Below, piece by piece: positions 21,062-30,725 of a stretch of DNA of 64,000 nt (its first letter is position 1; each line of letters begins with the position of its first letter). The notes below the pieces were generated by a model. That model was given only the letters and a program-made list of their open reading frames with translations. It ran no database searches and had not been told where the DNA came from. The DNA lies in contig OY969581.1 in assembly GCA_963701265.1 (NCBI GenBank), forward strand, positions 1,116,001 to 1,180,000, read 5' to 3'. This DNA is from VRUE01 sp963701265. GTDB lineage: Bacteria; Actinomycetota; Thermoleophilia; Solirubrobacterales; 70-9. The translations under genes were made by a program, and so were the position numbers.

Positions 21062-22375
21062 ATGACCACAGGGCGCAAGCTCTTCGGAACCGACGGGGTC
21101 CGAGGAGAGGCCGGAACGTTCCTCACGGCGGAGCTGGTGACGGCACTCGGCCGCGCCGCGACGGCCTCGCTGGAGGCGGAGCGCCCGCAGGTTCTGATCG
21201 TCCGCGATACGCGCGAGTCCGGGCCGATGCTGGAGTCCGCGCTGGCGGCAGGGATCGCGGCTGTGGGTGGCGACGCCCTGCTCGGCGGCGTCCTGCCGAC
21301 GCCGGCGGCGGCGATTCTGGTCAAGCGCCTGGGTCTCGACCTGGCTGCGGTTGTCTCCGCCTCGCACAACCCCTATCGCGACAACGGGATCAAGTTCTTC
21401 TCCGGGCTGGGGACCAAGCTCGACGATGAGGCCGAGGCGCGGATCGAGGCCCTTGTCGATGCCGAGCACGGCGCCGCCGAGCCCGGGCACGTGCGCGAGC
21501 TGAACGGTGGCCTCGAGGACTACCTGCGAGCGCTGCAGGTCGCCTTCCCGCTCGACCTTTCCGGCCAGCACGTGATGCTCGACTGCGCCAACGGCGCCAC
21601 CTTCCGCGCCGCGCCGGCGATCTTCGAGCGCCTCGGCGCCACGGTCGAGACGATCGGCACCGAGCCGGACGGGCGCAACATCAACGCCGGCTGCGGCTCC
21701 ACCCACCTCGAGCGCATCGCCGAGGGGATCATCGGCTCCGAGGCGACGATCGGCTTTGCCTTCGACGGTGACGGCGATCGAGTCCTCGCCGTCGACGGCT
21801 CCGGCCGCACCCACGACGGTGACGAGCTGATCGCCCTGGCGGCACGGGGAATGGCAAGTCGCAACGAGCTCGCCGGCGGGGTTGCCGTGACCGTGATGAG
21901 CAACTACGGCTTCCACCAGGCGATGGAGGAGGCCGGCATCGAGGTTGCGGTCACCCAGGTCGGCGACCGCTACGTGCTCGACGAGCTGCGCGAGCGGGGC
22001 TGGGCGCTCGGCGGCGAGCAGTCCGGCCACATCATCGACACCCGCATCGTCGCCACCGGCGATGGCACCGCCGCGGCGCTGGCGACGATGCGCGAGCTTG
22101 CTGGGGGTCCTCTCGCCGAGGTGGAGGCGATGCAGAAACTGCCCCAGACCCTGGTCAACGTCGAGGTGGCCGACCGCGAGGCAATCGCCGGCGCGAAGCC
22201 GGTCTGGGAGGCGGTCGAGCGCGAGGAGGAGGGACTGGAGGGCCGCGGCCGCGTGCTTCTGCGCCCCTCCGGCACCGAGCCGTTGGTGCGGGTGATGGTC
22301 GAGGCGCCGACCGCCGATGAGGCCGACGCCGTTTGCGAGCGTCTTGTCAGCTTGGTCCGCCAAGAGCTCGCCTAG
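21062..22375 (+). CDS. glmM: Phosphoglucosamine mutase
   Basis: 437 residues. Interconverts glucosamine 6- and 1-phosphate for UDP-GlcNAc and thus peptidoglycan. Motifs: LFGTDGVRGEAGTFLTAEL at the N-terminus, active-site phosphoserine in SASHNP (Ser101), the metal-binding loop FAFDGDGDRVLAVD, the sugar-binding GEQSGHII, and the phosphate-binding RPSGTEPLVRVMVEA. It starts 10 bp after rpsI and precedes glmS, the enzyme that supplies its substrate. Confidence 0.96.
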   Translation: MTTGRKLFGTDGVRGEAGTFLTAELVTALGRAATASLEAERPQVLIVRDTRESGPMLESALAAGIAAVGGDALLGGVLPTPAAAILVKRLGLDLAAVVSASHNPYRDNGIKFFSGLGTKLDDEAEARIEALVDAEHGAAEPGHVRELNGGLEDYLRALQVAFPLDLSGQHVMLDCANGATFRAAPAIFERLGATVETIGTEPDGRNINAGCGSTHLERIAEGIIGSEATIGFAFDGDGDRVLAVDGSGRTHDGDELIALAARGMASRNELAGGVAVTVMSNYGFHQAMEEAGIEVAVTQVGDRYVLDELRERGWALGGEQSGHIIDTRIVATGDGTAAALATMRELAGGPLAEVEAMQKLPQTLVNVEVADREAIAGAKPVWEAVEREEEGLEGRGRVLLRPSGTEPLVRVMVEAPTADEADAVCERLVSLVRQELA

Positions 22376-22387
22376 CGCCCCGGTCTC

Positions 22388-22393
22388 TACCCT
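22388..22393 (+). promoter_or_regulatory. Probable -10 box of glmS
   Basis: TACCCT 12 bp before the glmS GTG at 22406. No glmS ribozyme fits in the 30-bp glmM-glmS gap. Confidence 0.4.
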
Positions 22394-22405
22394 TCATCGC
22401 CTCCC

Positions 22406-24265
22406 TTGTGCGGAATCGTTGGATATGTGGGCGCTCGACCCTGCCTCGACCTCTTGGTCGCCGGGCTCGAGAAGCTCGAGTACCGCGGCTATGACTCGGC
22501 CGGGATCTCGGTCATCGACGATGGCCGGATCGACAGCGTGCGGGCGGTCGGCAACCTCGACAACCTGCGCGCCGCGGTGGCCGAGCAGGCCGAGAACGGT
22601 GGCGCGGTCGCGGTTGCGGCCTCGGCGGCGACGACCGGCGTCGCTCACACCCGCTGGGCCACGCACGGGCGCGTCACCGAGGAGAACGCCCACCCTCACG
22701 GCGACTGCACCGATCGCATCCACATCGTCCTCAACGGAATCGTCGAGAACCACGCCGAGTTGCGCCGCGAGCTCGGCGAGCAGGGCCACCACTTCAGCTC
22801 CGAGACCGATGCCGAGATCGTCTCCCACCTGATCGAGCGCAACTACGACGGCGACCTCACCGCGGCGGTGCGGACTTCCTTTGCCGAACTGCGCGGCCAC
22901 TACGCCTTCGTCGCGATGCACGCCGATGAGCCGGGGCACCTGGTCGGCGCCCGCAAGGAGTGCCCGCTGGTCGCCGGCGTCGGCGAGGGGGAGGCCTTCC
23001 TTGCCTCGGCGATCCCGGCCTTCCTCGCCGAGACGCGCGAGGCGGTGGCGATCGAAAACGACGAGATCGTCAGCCTCGATGCCTCCGGGGTGAGCATCAC
23101 CGACGCCGAGGGCAACCCGGTCGAGCGCGACTCCGAAGAGATCTCCTGGGACGAGGCCGCCGCCGAGAAGGACGGCTACGAGACCTTCATGTTGAAGGAG
23201 ATCCACGAACAGGCCGACGCGGTTGCCGAGACGATCGCCGATCGCCTGCCTGGCGACGACGGCGTCGATCTCTCCGAACTCGATCTCTCCGACGAGTACC
23301 TGCGCGGGGTGCAGCGCATCGTCATCGTCGCCTGCGGCACCTCCTACCACGCTGGCTTGGTCGGTCGTTACGCGATCGAGGAGTGGGCGCGGGTGCCGGT
23401 TGAGATGGACATCGCCTCCGAGTACCGCTACCGCAACCCGGTGATCGGCAAGCAGGATCTGGTGATCGGCATCACCCAATCGGGTGAGACGGCCGACACC
23501 CTGGCGGCGATGCGCCTCGCCCGCGAAAACGGGGCCAAGGTGCTGGCGATCACCAACGTGATGGGCAGCCAGGCGACCCGCGACGCCGACACCGTTCTCT
23601 ACACCCGCGCCGGCCCGGAGGTGAGCGTCGCCGCAACCAAGACCTTCGTCGCCCAGGTGGCGTCGATGTACCTGCTGGGATTGCGCCTGGCCGAGCTGCG
23701 CGGCACGATGCCGGCGCAGCGCCTGGCCGAGTTGGTGGCCGAGTTGAAGACGATCCCCTCGAAGATCGAGGCCACGCTCGCCACCAGCGAGGTGCGTGCC
23801 CGCGAGGTCTCCGCCGCGCAGTCCGGTCACGACTTCTTCCTCTACCTTGGCCGCCACATCGGCCTGCCGGTCTGCCTCGAGGGGGCGCTGAAGCTGAAGG
23901 AGATCTCCTACATCCCCACCGACGCCTACGCCGCGGGTGAGATGAAGCACGGCCCGATCGCCCTGCTTGACGAGTCGACCCCGGTGATCTGCGTGGCTAC
24001 GGACAGCCCCGTCCTCGACAAGGTCCTCTCCAACGTCGAAGAGGTACGCGCTCGCGGCGCCGAAACGATCGCGATCGCCACCGAGGGCAACGATCAGGTG
24101 GCCGCGGTGGCCGACCAGACGATCGTGGTCGCACGCACCGATTGGATCCTGCAGCCGATCGTCGCGATCCTGCCGCTGCAGCTGCTGGCCTACGAAATCG
24201 CCCGAGCACGGGGACTCAACGTCGACCAGCCCCGCAACCTGGCGAAGACGGTGACCGTCGAGTAG
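22406..24265 (+). CDS. glmS: Glutamine-fructose-6-phosphate aminotransferase
   Basis: 619 residues. Makes glucosamine 6-phosphate. Begins MCGIVGYVGARPCLDLL with the N-terminal nucleophile Cys2 (start Met removed), followed by GLEKLEYRGYDSAGISV and HTRWATHG; two SIS domains follow (ACGTSYHAGLVGRYAIEEWA, GITQSGETADTLAAMRLA) and the C-terminus ends NVDQPRNLAKTVTVE. GTG start is fixed by the need for Cys at position 2. Confidence 0.96.
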   Translation: MCGIVGYVGARPCLDLLVAGLEKLEYRGYDSAGISVIDDGRIDSVRAVGNLDNLRAAVAEQAENGGAVAVAASAATTGVAHTRWATHGRVTEENAHPHGDCTDRIHIVLNGIVENHAELRRELGEQGHHFSSETDAEIVSHLIERNYDGDLTAAVRTSFAELRGHYAFVAMHADEPGHLVGARKECPLVAGVGEGEAFLASAIPAFLAETREAVAIENDEIVSLDASGVSITDAEGNPVERDSEEISWDEAAAEKDGYETFMLKEIHEQADAVAETIADRLPGDDGVDLSELDLSDEYLRGVQRIVIVACGTSYHAGLVGRYAIEEWARVPVEMDIASEYRYRNPVIGKQDLVIGITQSGETADTLAAMRLARENGAKVLAITNVMGSQATRDADTVLYTRAGPEVSVAATKTFVAQVASMYLLGLRLAELRGTMPAQRLAELVAELKTIPSKIEATLATSEVRAREVSAAQSGHDFFLYLGRHIGLPVCLEGALKLKEISYIPTDAYAAGEMKHGPIALLDESTPVICVATDSPVLDKVLSNVEEVRARGAETIAIATEGNDQVAAVADQTIVVARTDWILQPIVAILPLQLLAYEIARARGLNVDQPRNLAKTVTVE

Positions 24266-24278
24266 CGGGGCATCCCGC

Positions 24279-24284
24279 TACCCT
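24279..24284 (+). promoter_or_regulatory. Probable -10 box of the DUF3352 lipoprotein gene
   Basis: TACCCT 9 bp before the ATG at 24294. Confidence 0.4.
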
Positions 24285-24293
24285 GTCCCATCT

Positions 24294-25856
24294 ATGGTCA
24301 GGATCTGTTTTCTAGTTTCTGGGTTGGCCGTGTTCGTGGCGCTCTTTGCCGCTGGTTGCGGCAGCAGTAGCGACGGTTCTCCGGCTGGTTCAGACCTGGC
24401 CAACCTCGCTTCGCCGGGTTCGCTTGTCTTCGTTGAAGGACAGCTGCAGCCCAAGGGGGCGCTGCAGCAGAACGTTGACTCGATCGCGAAGCAGTTCACC
24501 GGCGGCGAAGGCCTCGGCGACTTCGTCATTTCCGAACTGGAAAACTCGGCCCGGGAAGACGACGAGTCGTTCGACTTCGCCGGCGAAGTCGAACCCTGGC
24601 TCGGCGAAAGAGGCGGCGTGGCGTTTGAACGCCTCGTCGAGGGGGAACTCTCCGAGCCGCTGATCGCGATCCAGACCACGGATTCAACGGCGACCCAGGA
24701 TTTCGTCGCCAAGCGCACCAAGCAGAGCAGCGACCCCTCCAAGCAGGTGTCCTACGAAGGTGTTGACTTCACGGTTGGCGGTTCCGAAGACAACGCGATC
24801 GGCGTAGTCGGCGAAGCGCTCGTCCTCGCTGACAGCGAAAAGGAATTCAAAGCCGCGGTCGACTCCTCACAAGGCGACTCCCTCGGCGGCGAAGACCGCT
24901 TCCAGACGGCGATAGAGGCGGCTTCCAATGGCAGCTTCGCCGATATCTACGTCGACGTTGGGGGGATCATCAAGCAGTCAGAAGACGAGATCGATCCCCA
25001 GACGCGGGAAGTTCTCCAGGGCGCTGGCATCGACCCGAGCGAGGCGACCGCGGTTGCCAGCGTGATCCCGCAGGCCGACCAGATCGAAGTTGACCTGAGC
25101 AGCGATCTCGGCGGCGAGAGCGCACCGGCCGGCGATGCCTCGGAGCTGCTCGGCTCGCTGCCGGCCAGCTCCCTTGCCGCCTTCTCCTTCGCCGATTTCG
25201 ACGAGCAGCTGCAGGAAGGGATCGACAACGTCAACGACGCCGGCATCCCTCCGTATCTGAAACCGGGCGAACTGAAGACCTCGCTCATGGCAGCGGGCAT
25301 CGACCTCGACAAGATCGCGGCCTCGCTGGAAGACGGCGCGGTCTTCGCCGAAGGCACCAACCAGAGCAGCCTCGGCGGCGCGATGGTCGTGACCGCCAGC
25401 TCGAGCGAAGCGGCGGACGCGATCGGCAACCTCGGCACGCTGCTGCGCAGTGCTCGCGTGCCGGGCATCACCGCCCTCGGTGGCAAGGCGAGCGGCTTCT
25501 CGATTCGCAGCGGTGAACTGGGCGACAAGGCGCTCGTCGTCGTCGCCAAGGGGGAGCGGATCGCGATCGGCTATGGCCTGCCGCAGGCAATCGCAGGCCT
25601 CAATGCTGGATCCGGAGCCACGCTCTCGAGCACTTCCGGATACAAGGCGGCGGTCTCGGCTCTCGGCAAGACACCGATCAGCGCCTACGTCGACGGTCCC
25701 GCGGCGCTGAGCCTCGCCGAAGCGCTGGTGCCGCGCTCGAAAACGGATTTCTGGGAAGCCGTGCCCTACCTGAAGAAAGTCAGCTACATCGGCCTTGGCG
25801 CCGGCAGCAGCGACGAACTGGCGACCGCGAAGCTGATCGCGGGCATCGGCAAGTAA
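24294..25856 (+). CDS. DUF3352-like lipoprotein
   Basis: 520 residues. Type II signal peptide with lipobox LFAAGC at about residues 17-22, then Ser/Gly-rich linker, so the mature protein is lipid-anchored outside the cell. The body resembles DUF3352 proteins, seen in ...LASPGSLVFVEGQLQPKG..., AEVEPWLGERGGVAFE-like and TPISAYVDGPAALSLAEAL segments; the family is common in Actinobacteria and has no known activity. It lies between glmS and acpS, with many Asp/Glu residues and no catalytic motif. Confidence 0.8.
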   Translation: MVRICFLVSGLAVFVALFAAGCGSSSDGSPAGSDLANLASPGSLVFVEGQLQPKGALQQNVDSIAKQFTGGEGLGDFVISELENSAREDDESFDFAGEVEPWLGERGGVAFERLVEGELSEPLIAIQTTDSTATQDFVAKRTKQSSDPSKQVSYEGVDFTVGGSEDNAIGVVGEALVLADSEKEFKAAVDSSQGDSLGGEDRFQTAIEAASNGSFADIYVDVGGIIKQSEDEIDPQTREVLQGAGIDPSEATAVASVIPQADQIEVDLSSDLGGESAPAGDASELLGSLPASSLAAFSFADFDEQLQEGIDNVNDAGIPPYLKPGELKTSLMAAGIDLDKIAASLEDGAVFAEGTNQSSLGGAMVVTASSSEAADAIGNLGTLLRSARVPGITALGGKASGFSIRSGELGDKALVVVAKGERIAIGYGLPQAIAGLNAGSGATLSSTSGYKAAVSALGKTPISAYVDGPAALSLAEALVPRSKTDFWEAVPYLKKVSYIGLGAGSSDELATAKLIAGIGK

Positions 25857-25863
25857 GTCGCGG

Positions 25864-26220
25864 ATGAGCTCGGGCGTCGGGATCGACCTGCTCGAGATCG
25901 ACCGCTTGGAGCGCGCGCTGCGGCGATACCCGCGCCTCGCCGAGCGGATCTTCAGCGAGGCCGAGCGTGAATACGCCGAGGCCCGAGCGCGCCCTGCTCG
26001 CCACCTCGCCGCCCGCTTCGCGGCCAAGGAGGCCGTGGTCAAGGCACTTGGCCTCAGCGGTGGTTTTGGCCTGGGCCGGATCGAGGTGCGTGCTGGCGAA
26101 CCGCCGACGGTTGCGCTTTCTGGCGCCGTCGCGGAGGCAGCTGCGGGCCGGCGGGTCGAGATCTCGCTGACCCACTCGCGTGACTTTGCGGCCGCTGTCG
26201 CAATCGTCGAGACTGCCTGA
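25864..26220 (+). CDS. acpS: Holo-[acyl-carrier-protein] synthase
   Basis: 118 residues, normal for AcpS. Transfers 4'-phosphopantetheine from CoA to ACP. Motifs: GVGIDLLEIDRLERAL with the metal-binding Asp, RIFSEAEREYAEAR, and HLAARFAAKEAVVKALG with the catalytic Glu/Lys; C-terminal VEISLTHSRDFAAAVAIVE. ATG lies 7 bp after the lipoprotein stop, and nnr starts one base after its stop. Confidence 0.94.
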   Translation: MSSGVGIDLLEIDRLERALRRYPRLAERIFSEAEREYAEARARPARHLAARFAAKEAVVKALGLSGGFGLGRIEVRAGEPPTVALSGAVAEAAAGRRVEISLTHSRDFAAAVAIVETA

Positions 26221-26221
26221 G

Positions 26222-27688
26222 ATGGAGCTGTGGCTCAGCCCCCTTTTTGACGCCGATGGGATCCGCGCCGTCGATCGCTGGGCGATCGAGGAGCAGGGCA
26301 TCGCCGAGGCGGACCTGATGGAGGCGGCCGGCACGGCGCTGGCTGAGGCCGTGGCCGGCCTAGCACCACAGGGTCCGCTGCGGATCGTCTGCGGCAAGGG
26401 CAACAACGGCGGCGACGGGTTGGTCGCCGCGCGGCACCTGCGCGGGCTGGGCTTCGAGCTCGAGGTTCTCGAGCTCGAGCAGGGAGTCCCGGGCGATCTC
26501 GATGCTTGGCTGGAGGGTGCCGGGGCCGTCATCGACGCGATCTTCGGCACGGGCTTCAAGGGCGAGCCCCGGGAGCCTGCCGCTGCGGCAATCGAGGCGA
26601 TCAACCGCTGCGGCGCCCCCGTGGTGGCCTGTGACATCGCCTCGGGGGTGGATGCCTCGAGCGGCGAGGTGGCGGGTGCTGCGGTGAAAGCCGACCTGAC
26701 GATCAGCTTCCACGCCGCCAAGGTCGGCCACCGCGTTGCGCCGGGCAAGTGGCACAGCGGTGAGCTGCGAGTCGTGCCGATCGGTATTCCTGACGGGGCC
26801 CCGGCCAAGCCCGTAGCCGGGACGATCACGCCTGACGTTCTCAGCCTGCTGCCAGCCCGTGGACCCCAATCGACCAAGTTCAGCTCCGGGCAGGTCGTGA
26901 TCGCGGGAGGGTCCAGGGGCCTTACCGGGGCCGTGCAGATGTCCTCGCTGGCGGCGATCCGCGCCGGCGCCGGCTACGCCACCGTCGCCGTCCCGGCCGA
27001 CCTCGAGCCGATCTACGAGGCTGCGCAGCCAGAGGTGATGTCGGTCGGCTGCCCGGGCGGCGATGGCTGCTTGGCGCCCGCTTCGCTGAAGCCGATCCTC
27101 AAGACCTTCGAGCGGGCTGCTGCTGGCGTGCTCGGCCCCGGCATGGGCCGCGATCCCGGCTCGGTCGAGTTGGCCCGTGAAGCTACTGTCGCGATCGAGG
27201 CGCCGCTGGTGATCGACGCCGACGGGCTCAACGCCTTTGCCGGTGAGATCGGCCGGATCGGTGAGCGCGGCGGCGCCACCGTCCTCACCCCTCACGCCGG
27301 GGAGCTGGGACGGCTGCTCGGTCGCTCCTCGGAGGAGATCGACAGCGCGAGGCTCAGCGCCGCGCGGGAGGCCGCTGTCGCGGCTGCGGCCGTCGTCGTG
27401 CTCAAGGGCGACGACACGATCGTCACCGACGGCGAGCGGGTGGCGGTCAACGCAGTCTCGGCACCGGCGCTGGCAACCGCCGGCACCGGCGATGTTCTCT
27501 CGGGCATCACGGCGGCGATGCTCGCTCGCGGCCTTGACCCTTTCGCCGCCGCCAGCGCCGCAGTGCTCACTCACGCCCGCTCGGGTCGGGACGCGGCGCA
27601 GCGGATCGGTGCCGCCGAGTCGGTGATCGCCAGCGACGTAATCGGCGCGGTTCCAGCGGCAATGCGTGCCGGCGGGCCGGTCGAATAA
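26222..27688 (+). CDS. nnr: Bifunctional NAD(P)HX epimerase/dehydratase
   Basis: 488 residues. Repairs hydrated NAD(P)H. N-terminal YjeF_N epimerase domain (about 1-205) with CGKGNNGGDGLVAARHL and VACDIASGVDASSGEV; C-terminal ribokinase-like dehydratase domain with KFSSGQVVIAGGSRGLTGA, LGPGMGRDP and the nucleotide-binding TAGTGDVLSGITAAMLARG. Length and domain order are standard. Part of the run acpS-nnr-CBS-alr. Confidence 0.94.
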   Translation: MELWLSPLFDADGIRAVDRWAIEEQGIAEADLMEAAGTALAEAVAGLAPQGPLRIVCGKGNNGGDGLVAARHLRGLGFELEVLELEQGVPGDLDAWLEGAGAVIDAIFGTGFKGEPREPAAAAIEAINRCGAPVVACDIASGVDASSGEVAGAAVKADLTISFHAAKVGHRVAPGKWHSGELRVVPIGIPDGAPAKPVAGTITPDVLSLLPARGPQSTKFSSGQVVIAGGSRGLTGAVQMSSLAAIRAGAGYATVAVPADLEPIYEAAQPEVMSVGCPGGDGCLAPASLKPILKTFERAAAGVLGPGMGRDPGSVELAREATVAIEAPLVIDADGLNAFAGEIGRIGERGGATVLTPHAGELGRLLGRSSEEIDSARLSAAREAAVAAAAVVVLKGDDTIVTDGERVAVNAVSAPALATAGTGDVLSGITAAMLARGLDPFAAASAAVLTHARSGRDAAQRIGAAESVIASDVIGAVPAAMRAGGPVE

Positions 27689-27691
27689 CCT
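27686..27691 (+). promoter_or_regulatory. Possible -10 box before the CBS gene
   Basis: TAACCT, 6 bp before the ATG at 27698; it overlaps the nnr stop codon. Confidence 0.35.
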
Positions 27692-27697
27692 CGCGCC

Positions 27698-28162
27698 ATG
27701 AAGACCGCTGTGGAGATCATGGATGCCGACGTGCCGACCGTCTCACCCGACGCGGATGCGCGGGCGGCGATCGAGCTCTTGGCAAAGACCGAGATTGGCG
27801 CCCTGCCGGTGACCGACAGGGACCGCAAGGTGGTCGGCATCGTCAGCGAGTCGGATCTGATCCTCAGCGATGAGGAAGCCGACCTGCACCTGCCCCACTA
27901 CCTCAACATCATGGGCGGCATCGTTTTCGTCGGCTCGATGAAGGGTTTTGAGAAGCGCCTCGACAAGGCCTTCGCCACCAGCGTCGCCGAGCTGATGACG
28001 GCCGATCCGATCGTTGCTCACGTTGACGACGATGCAGAGGCAGTGGCGCGCATGATCGCCGAGAAGCACCACAACCACCTGCCCGTCGTCGATGACGAGG
28101 GCCGCCTCGCCGGGCTGGTCACGCGGGCCGACGCGCTGGCTGCGCTCGTCGCCAACGAGTAG
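27698..28162 (+). CDS. Tandem CBS-domain protein
   Basis: 154 residues made of two CBS motifs: 1-55 (TVSPDADARAAIELLAKTE...VVGIVSESDLILSDEEAD) and about 90-152 (ELMTADPIVAHVDDDAEAV...LAGLVTRADALAALV). Stand-alone CBS pairs bind adenosine nucleotides and act as energy or redox sensors. No fused effector domain is present. It lies 9 bp after nnr and 4 bp before alr. Confidence 0.9.
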   Translation: MKTAVEIMDADVPTVSPDADARAAIELLAKTEIGALPVTDRDRKVVGIVSESDLILSDEEADLHLPHYLNIMGGIVFVGSMKGFEKRLDKAFATSVAELMTADPIVAHVDDDAEAVARMIAEKHHNHLPVVDDEGRLAGLVTRADALAALVANE

Positions 28163-28166
28163 CTCG

Positions 28167-29276
28167 ATGGCGCGGGCCGTCGCCCGGATCGACCTTGGCG
28201 CCGTCGAGCGCAACTGCGCACGGCTGAAGGCTGAGCTGGGCGCGGGCAGCGAGCTCTGCGCCGTGGTCAAGGCCGATGGCTACGGCCACGGTGCCGACGC
28301 TTGCGCGAACGCAGCGCTGGCCGGTGGGGCGACGCGGCTCGCGGTGGCAACGGGCGCCGAGGCGGCGCTGATCGGTCGCCGCTTTCCGCAGGTCCTGCTG
28401 CTGGCGATGGGAGCGCTTACCGCCGAGGACCTCGAGGACGCCCTCGCTGCCGGCGCCGAGATTGCCGTCTGGCGGGAGGGGTTTCGCGCCTTCGCCAGTG
28501 CCCGGGGCCGCGCTCAGGGGCGACGCGTCCGGGTCCACGTCAAGTTCGACAGCGGCATGGGCCGCCTCGGCAACCCCGATGCGGACGAGGTGCTGGCGCT
28601 GGCCCGTGCCTGCGCCGAGGACCCGATGCTCGATCTGGTCGGGGTCTGGACCCACTTCGCCACCGCCGATGAACCGGACTCCGAGTTCTTCGACCAGCAG
28701 CTCGAGCGCTTCACCGTCGTCGCCGCCGCGGTCAAGGCTGAGTTCCCCGATGTGGTCGCCCACGCCGCCAACAGTGCCGCGGTCTTCCGCGAGCCGCGAT
28801 CGCATTTCGACATGGCCCGCTGCGGCGTCGCTATCTACGGACTCGACCCCTTTCAAGGGGATCCGGCTGAGCGCGGCCTCGAGCCGGCGCTCTCGTTGCA
28901 CTCCTACGTTGCCGACGTCAAGCGCTTCCCGGCTGGGGCCAGCGCTGGCTACGGGCAGGCCTGGCGCGCCCCGGCCGATACCTGGGTCGGCGTGCTCCCG
29001 CTCGGTTACGGCGATGGCGTGCGGCGCGGGCTCTCGAACAACGCCGAGGTGCTGATTCGTGGCCGCCGCCACCCACTCATCGGCACCGTCTCGATGGACA
29101 ACATCACCGTCGACCTCGGCCCCGAGACCGAGGTCGAGGCCGGCGACGAGGCCGTGCTGATCGGCAGCCAGGGCGGCGAGTCGATCCGCAGCGAGGAGGT
29201 GGCCGAGCGCCTGCAGACGATCAACTACGAGGTCACCTGCGGGATCTCGGCTCGGGTGCCGCGAGCGCCGGCATGA
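28167..29276 (+). CDS. alr: Alanine racemase
   Basis: 369 residues. Makes D-alanine for peptidoglycan. PLP-binding Lys35 in CAVVKADGYGHGADA; FDSGMGRLGNPDADE; FDMARCGVAIYGLDP; catalytic Tyr in SAGYGQAWRAP; and the C-terminal GTVSMDNITVDLG. ATG at 28167 matches the family N-terminus (MARAVARIDLGAVERN). Its TGA overlaps the next gene's ATG. Confidence 0.95.
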   Translation: MARAVARIDLGAVERNCARLKAELGAGSELCAVVKADGYGHGADACANAALAGGATRLAVATGAEAALIGRRFPQVLLLAMGALTAEDLEDALAAGAEIAVWREGFRAFASARGRAQGRRVRVHVKFDSGMGRLGNPDADEVLALARACAEDPMLDLVGVWTHFATADEPDSEFFDQQLERFTVVAAAVKAEFPDVVAHAANSAAVFREPRSHFDMARCGVAIYGLDPFQGDPAERGLEPALSLHSYVADVKRFPAGASAGYGQAWRAPADTWVGVLPLGYGDGVRRGLSNNAEVLIRGRRHPLIGTVSMDNITVDLGPETEVEAGDEAVLIGSQGGESIRSEEVAERLQTINYEVTCGISARVPRAPA

Positions 29277-30697
29277 GCGCTGCCGCTGAGCGACTTGATG
29301 CGGCCCCGCTCGTTGCCCTGGCGCGAGGGGGCCTGGCCGAACGTGAGGAGGTCTGGATCGCTGGCGGGGCAGTCCGCGACGCGGCCCTGGGGCGCGACGT
29401 GGTCGACCTCGACCTCGCCGTGGCTGCTGACCCGGCGCCGGTCGCCAAGGCGATCGCCCGGGCGGGGGAAGGGCACTCCTTCGAGCTCTCCGCTGAGTTC
29501 GCGACCTGGCGGGCGGTGGCCGCCGATCACAGCTGGCAGATCGACGTCACGGCACTGCGCGGGCCGACGATCGAGGCCGACCTGGCCGAGCGCGACTTCA
29601 CGATCGGCGCCGTCGCCGTCCCGCTGGCGGGTGGCGAGCCGCTCGATCCGTTTGGTGGCCTCGCCGACCTCGAGCGGGGATTGCTGCGGGTGGTCGGCGA
29701 GCGCAGCTTCGCCGCCGACCCCCTGCGCCTGCTGCGTGCGGCCCGCTTTGCCGCCGGCCTCGGGCTGCAGATCGACCCAGGGACCGTGGCTCTGGCGCGG
29801 GCCGAAGCTGCCCGTGCTGGCGAGCCGGCCGGAGAGCGGCAGCTGGTCGAGCTGCGCAAGCTGGTCGGCGGGCCCGATCCGCTGCGGGGCATGCAGCTGC
29901 TCGACGAGCTCGGCCTCACTGCTGTCGTTCTGCCGGAGCTGGACGCCCTGCACGGGGTCGAACAGGGGCCCAACCACCACCTCGACGTGCACGGGCACAC
30001 GATGGCCGTGCTCGAGCGTACGCTCCAGGTCGAGGGTGACCTGGAGCGCTTCGGCGGCGAGCGCGCCGATCAGCTGCGTGCCCTGCTCGCCGAGCCGCTT
30101 GCCGACGAGATGAGTCGTGGCACCGCGCTGCGCTTCGGCGCTCTCGTCCACGACATCGGCAAGCCGGTCACGCGCTCCGAACGCGACGGCTTCGTCACCT
30201 TCATCGGCCACGACCGCGACGGCGTCGAGATCGTCGGCGGGCTCTGCGGGCGGTTGCGGGCGAGCCGCACCCTCACTCGCCATCTGCAGGACCTCACCCT
30301 GCACCACCTGCGCCTGGGCTTCCTTGTCCACGAGGCGCCGCTGCCGCCGCGGCGGGTCCATGAGTACCTGCGGGCGACCGAGCCGGTTGGCGCCGACGTG
30401 ACGCTGCTGACGATCGCCGATCGGCTCTCGGCCCGCGGCTCCGGTCCCTTCGCGACCGAGGAGGCGATCGAAGCCCACCTCGCCCTGGCCAGGCAGATGC
30501 TTGCCGATGCCCTCGACTGGCGACGCGAGGGCCCGCCGCGGCCGCTGCTGCGCGGCGATGAGCTCGCCGCCGAGCTCGGCCTGGCGGAGGGGCCGGAGCT
30601 TGGCGAGCTGTTGGCCGAGCTGGAGGCCGCCCAGTACGCAGGCGAGGTTTGTAGCCGCGAGGAGGCAATAGACCGGGCCAGAGCCCTGCGCGGCTGA
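29273..30697 (+). CDS. CCA-type nucleotidyltransferase with HD domain
   Basis: 474 residues. N-terminal polymerase-beta head domain VWIAGGAVRDAALGRDVVDLDLAVA with the GG and DxD motifs, then ERDFTIGAVAV and DPLRLLRAARFAAGLG, as in tRNA CCA-adding and poly(A) polymerases. The middle HD domain reads DVHGHTMAVLERTL ... LRFGALVHDIGKPVTRS, a metal phosphohydrolase site. It probably adds or repairs tRNA 3'-CCA ends with an associated phosphatase activity. It overlaps alr by 4 bp and precedes infA. Confidence 0.85.
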   Translation: MSAAAERLDAAPLVALARGGLAEREEVWIAGGAVRDAALGRDVVDLDLAVAADPAPVAKAIARAGEGHSFELSAEFATWRAVAADHSWQIDVTALRGPTIEADLAERDFTIGAVAVPLAGGEPLDPFGGLADLERGLLRVVGERSFAADPLRLLRAARFAAGLGLQIDPGTVALARAEAARAGEPAGERQLVELRKLVGGPDPLRGMQLLDELGLTAVVLPELDALHGVEQGPNHHLDVHGHTMAVLERTLQVEGDLERFGGERADQLRALLAEPLADEMSRGTALRFGALVHDIGKPVTRSERDGFVTFIGHDRDGVEIVGGLCGRLRASRTLTRHLQDLTLHHLRLGFLVHEAPLPPRRVHEYLRATEPVGADVTLLTIADRLSARGSGPFATEEAIEAHLALARQMLADALDWRREGPPRPLLRGDELAAELGLAEGPELGELLAELEAAQYAGEVCSREEAIDRARALRG

Positions 30698-30710
30698 ACC
30701 GGCGGTCCGG

Positions 30711-30716
30711 TACGCT
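30711..30716 (+). promoter_or_regulatory. Probable -10 box of infA
   Basis: TACGCT 9 bp before the infA ATG at 30726. Confidence 0.45.
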
Positions 30717-30725
30717 CCCTGCCGC

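Noticed and set aside
22376..22405. glmS ribozyme
   Set aside because: The glmM-glmS gap is 30 bp, too short for the ribozyme.
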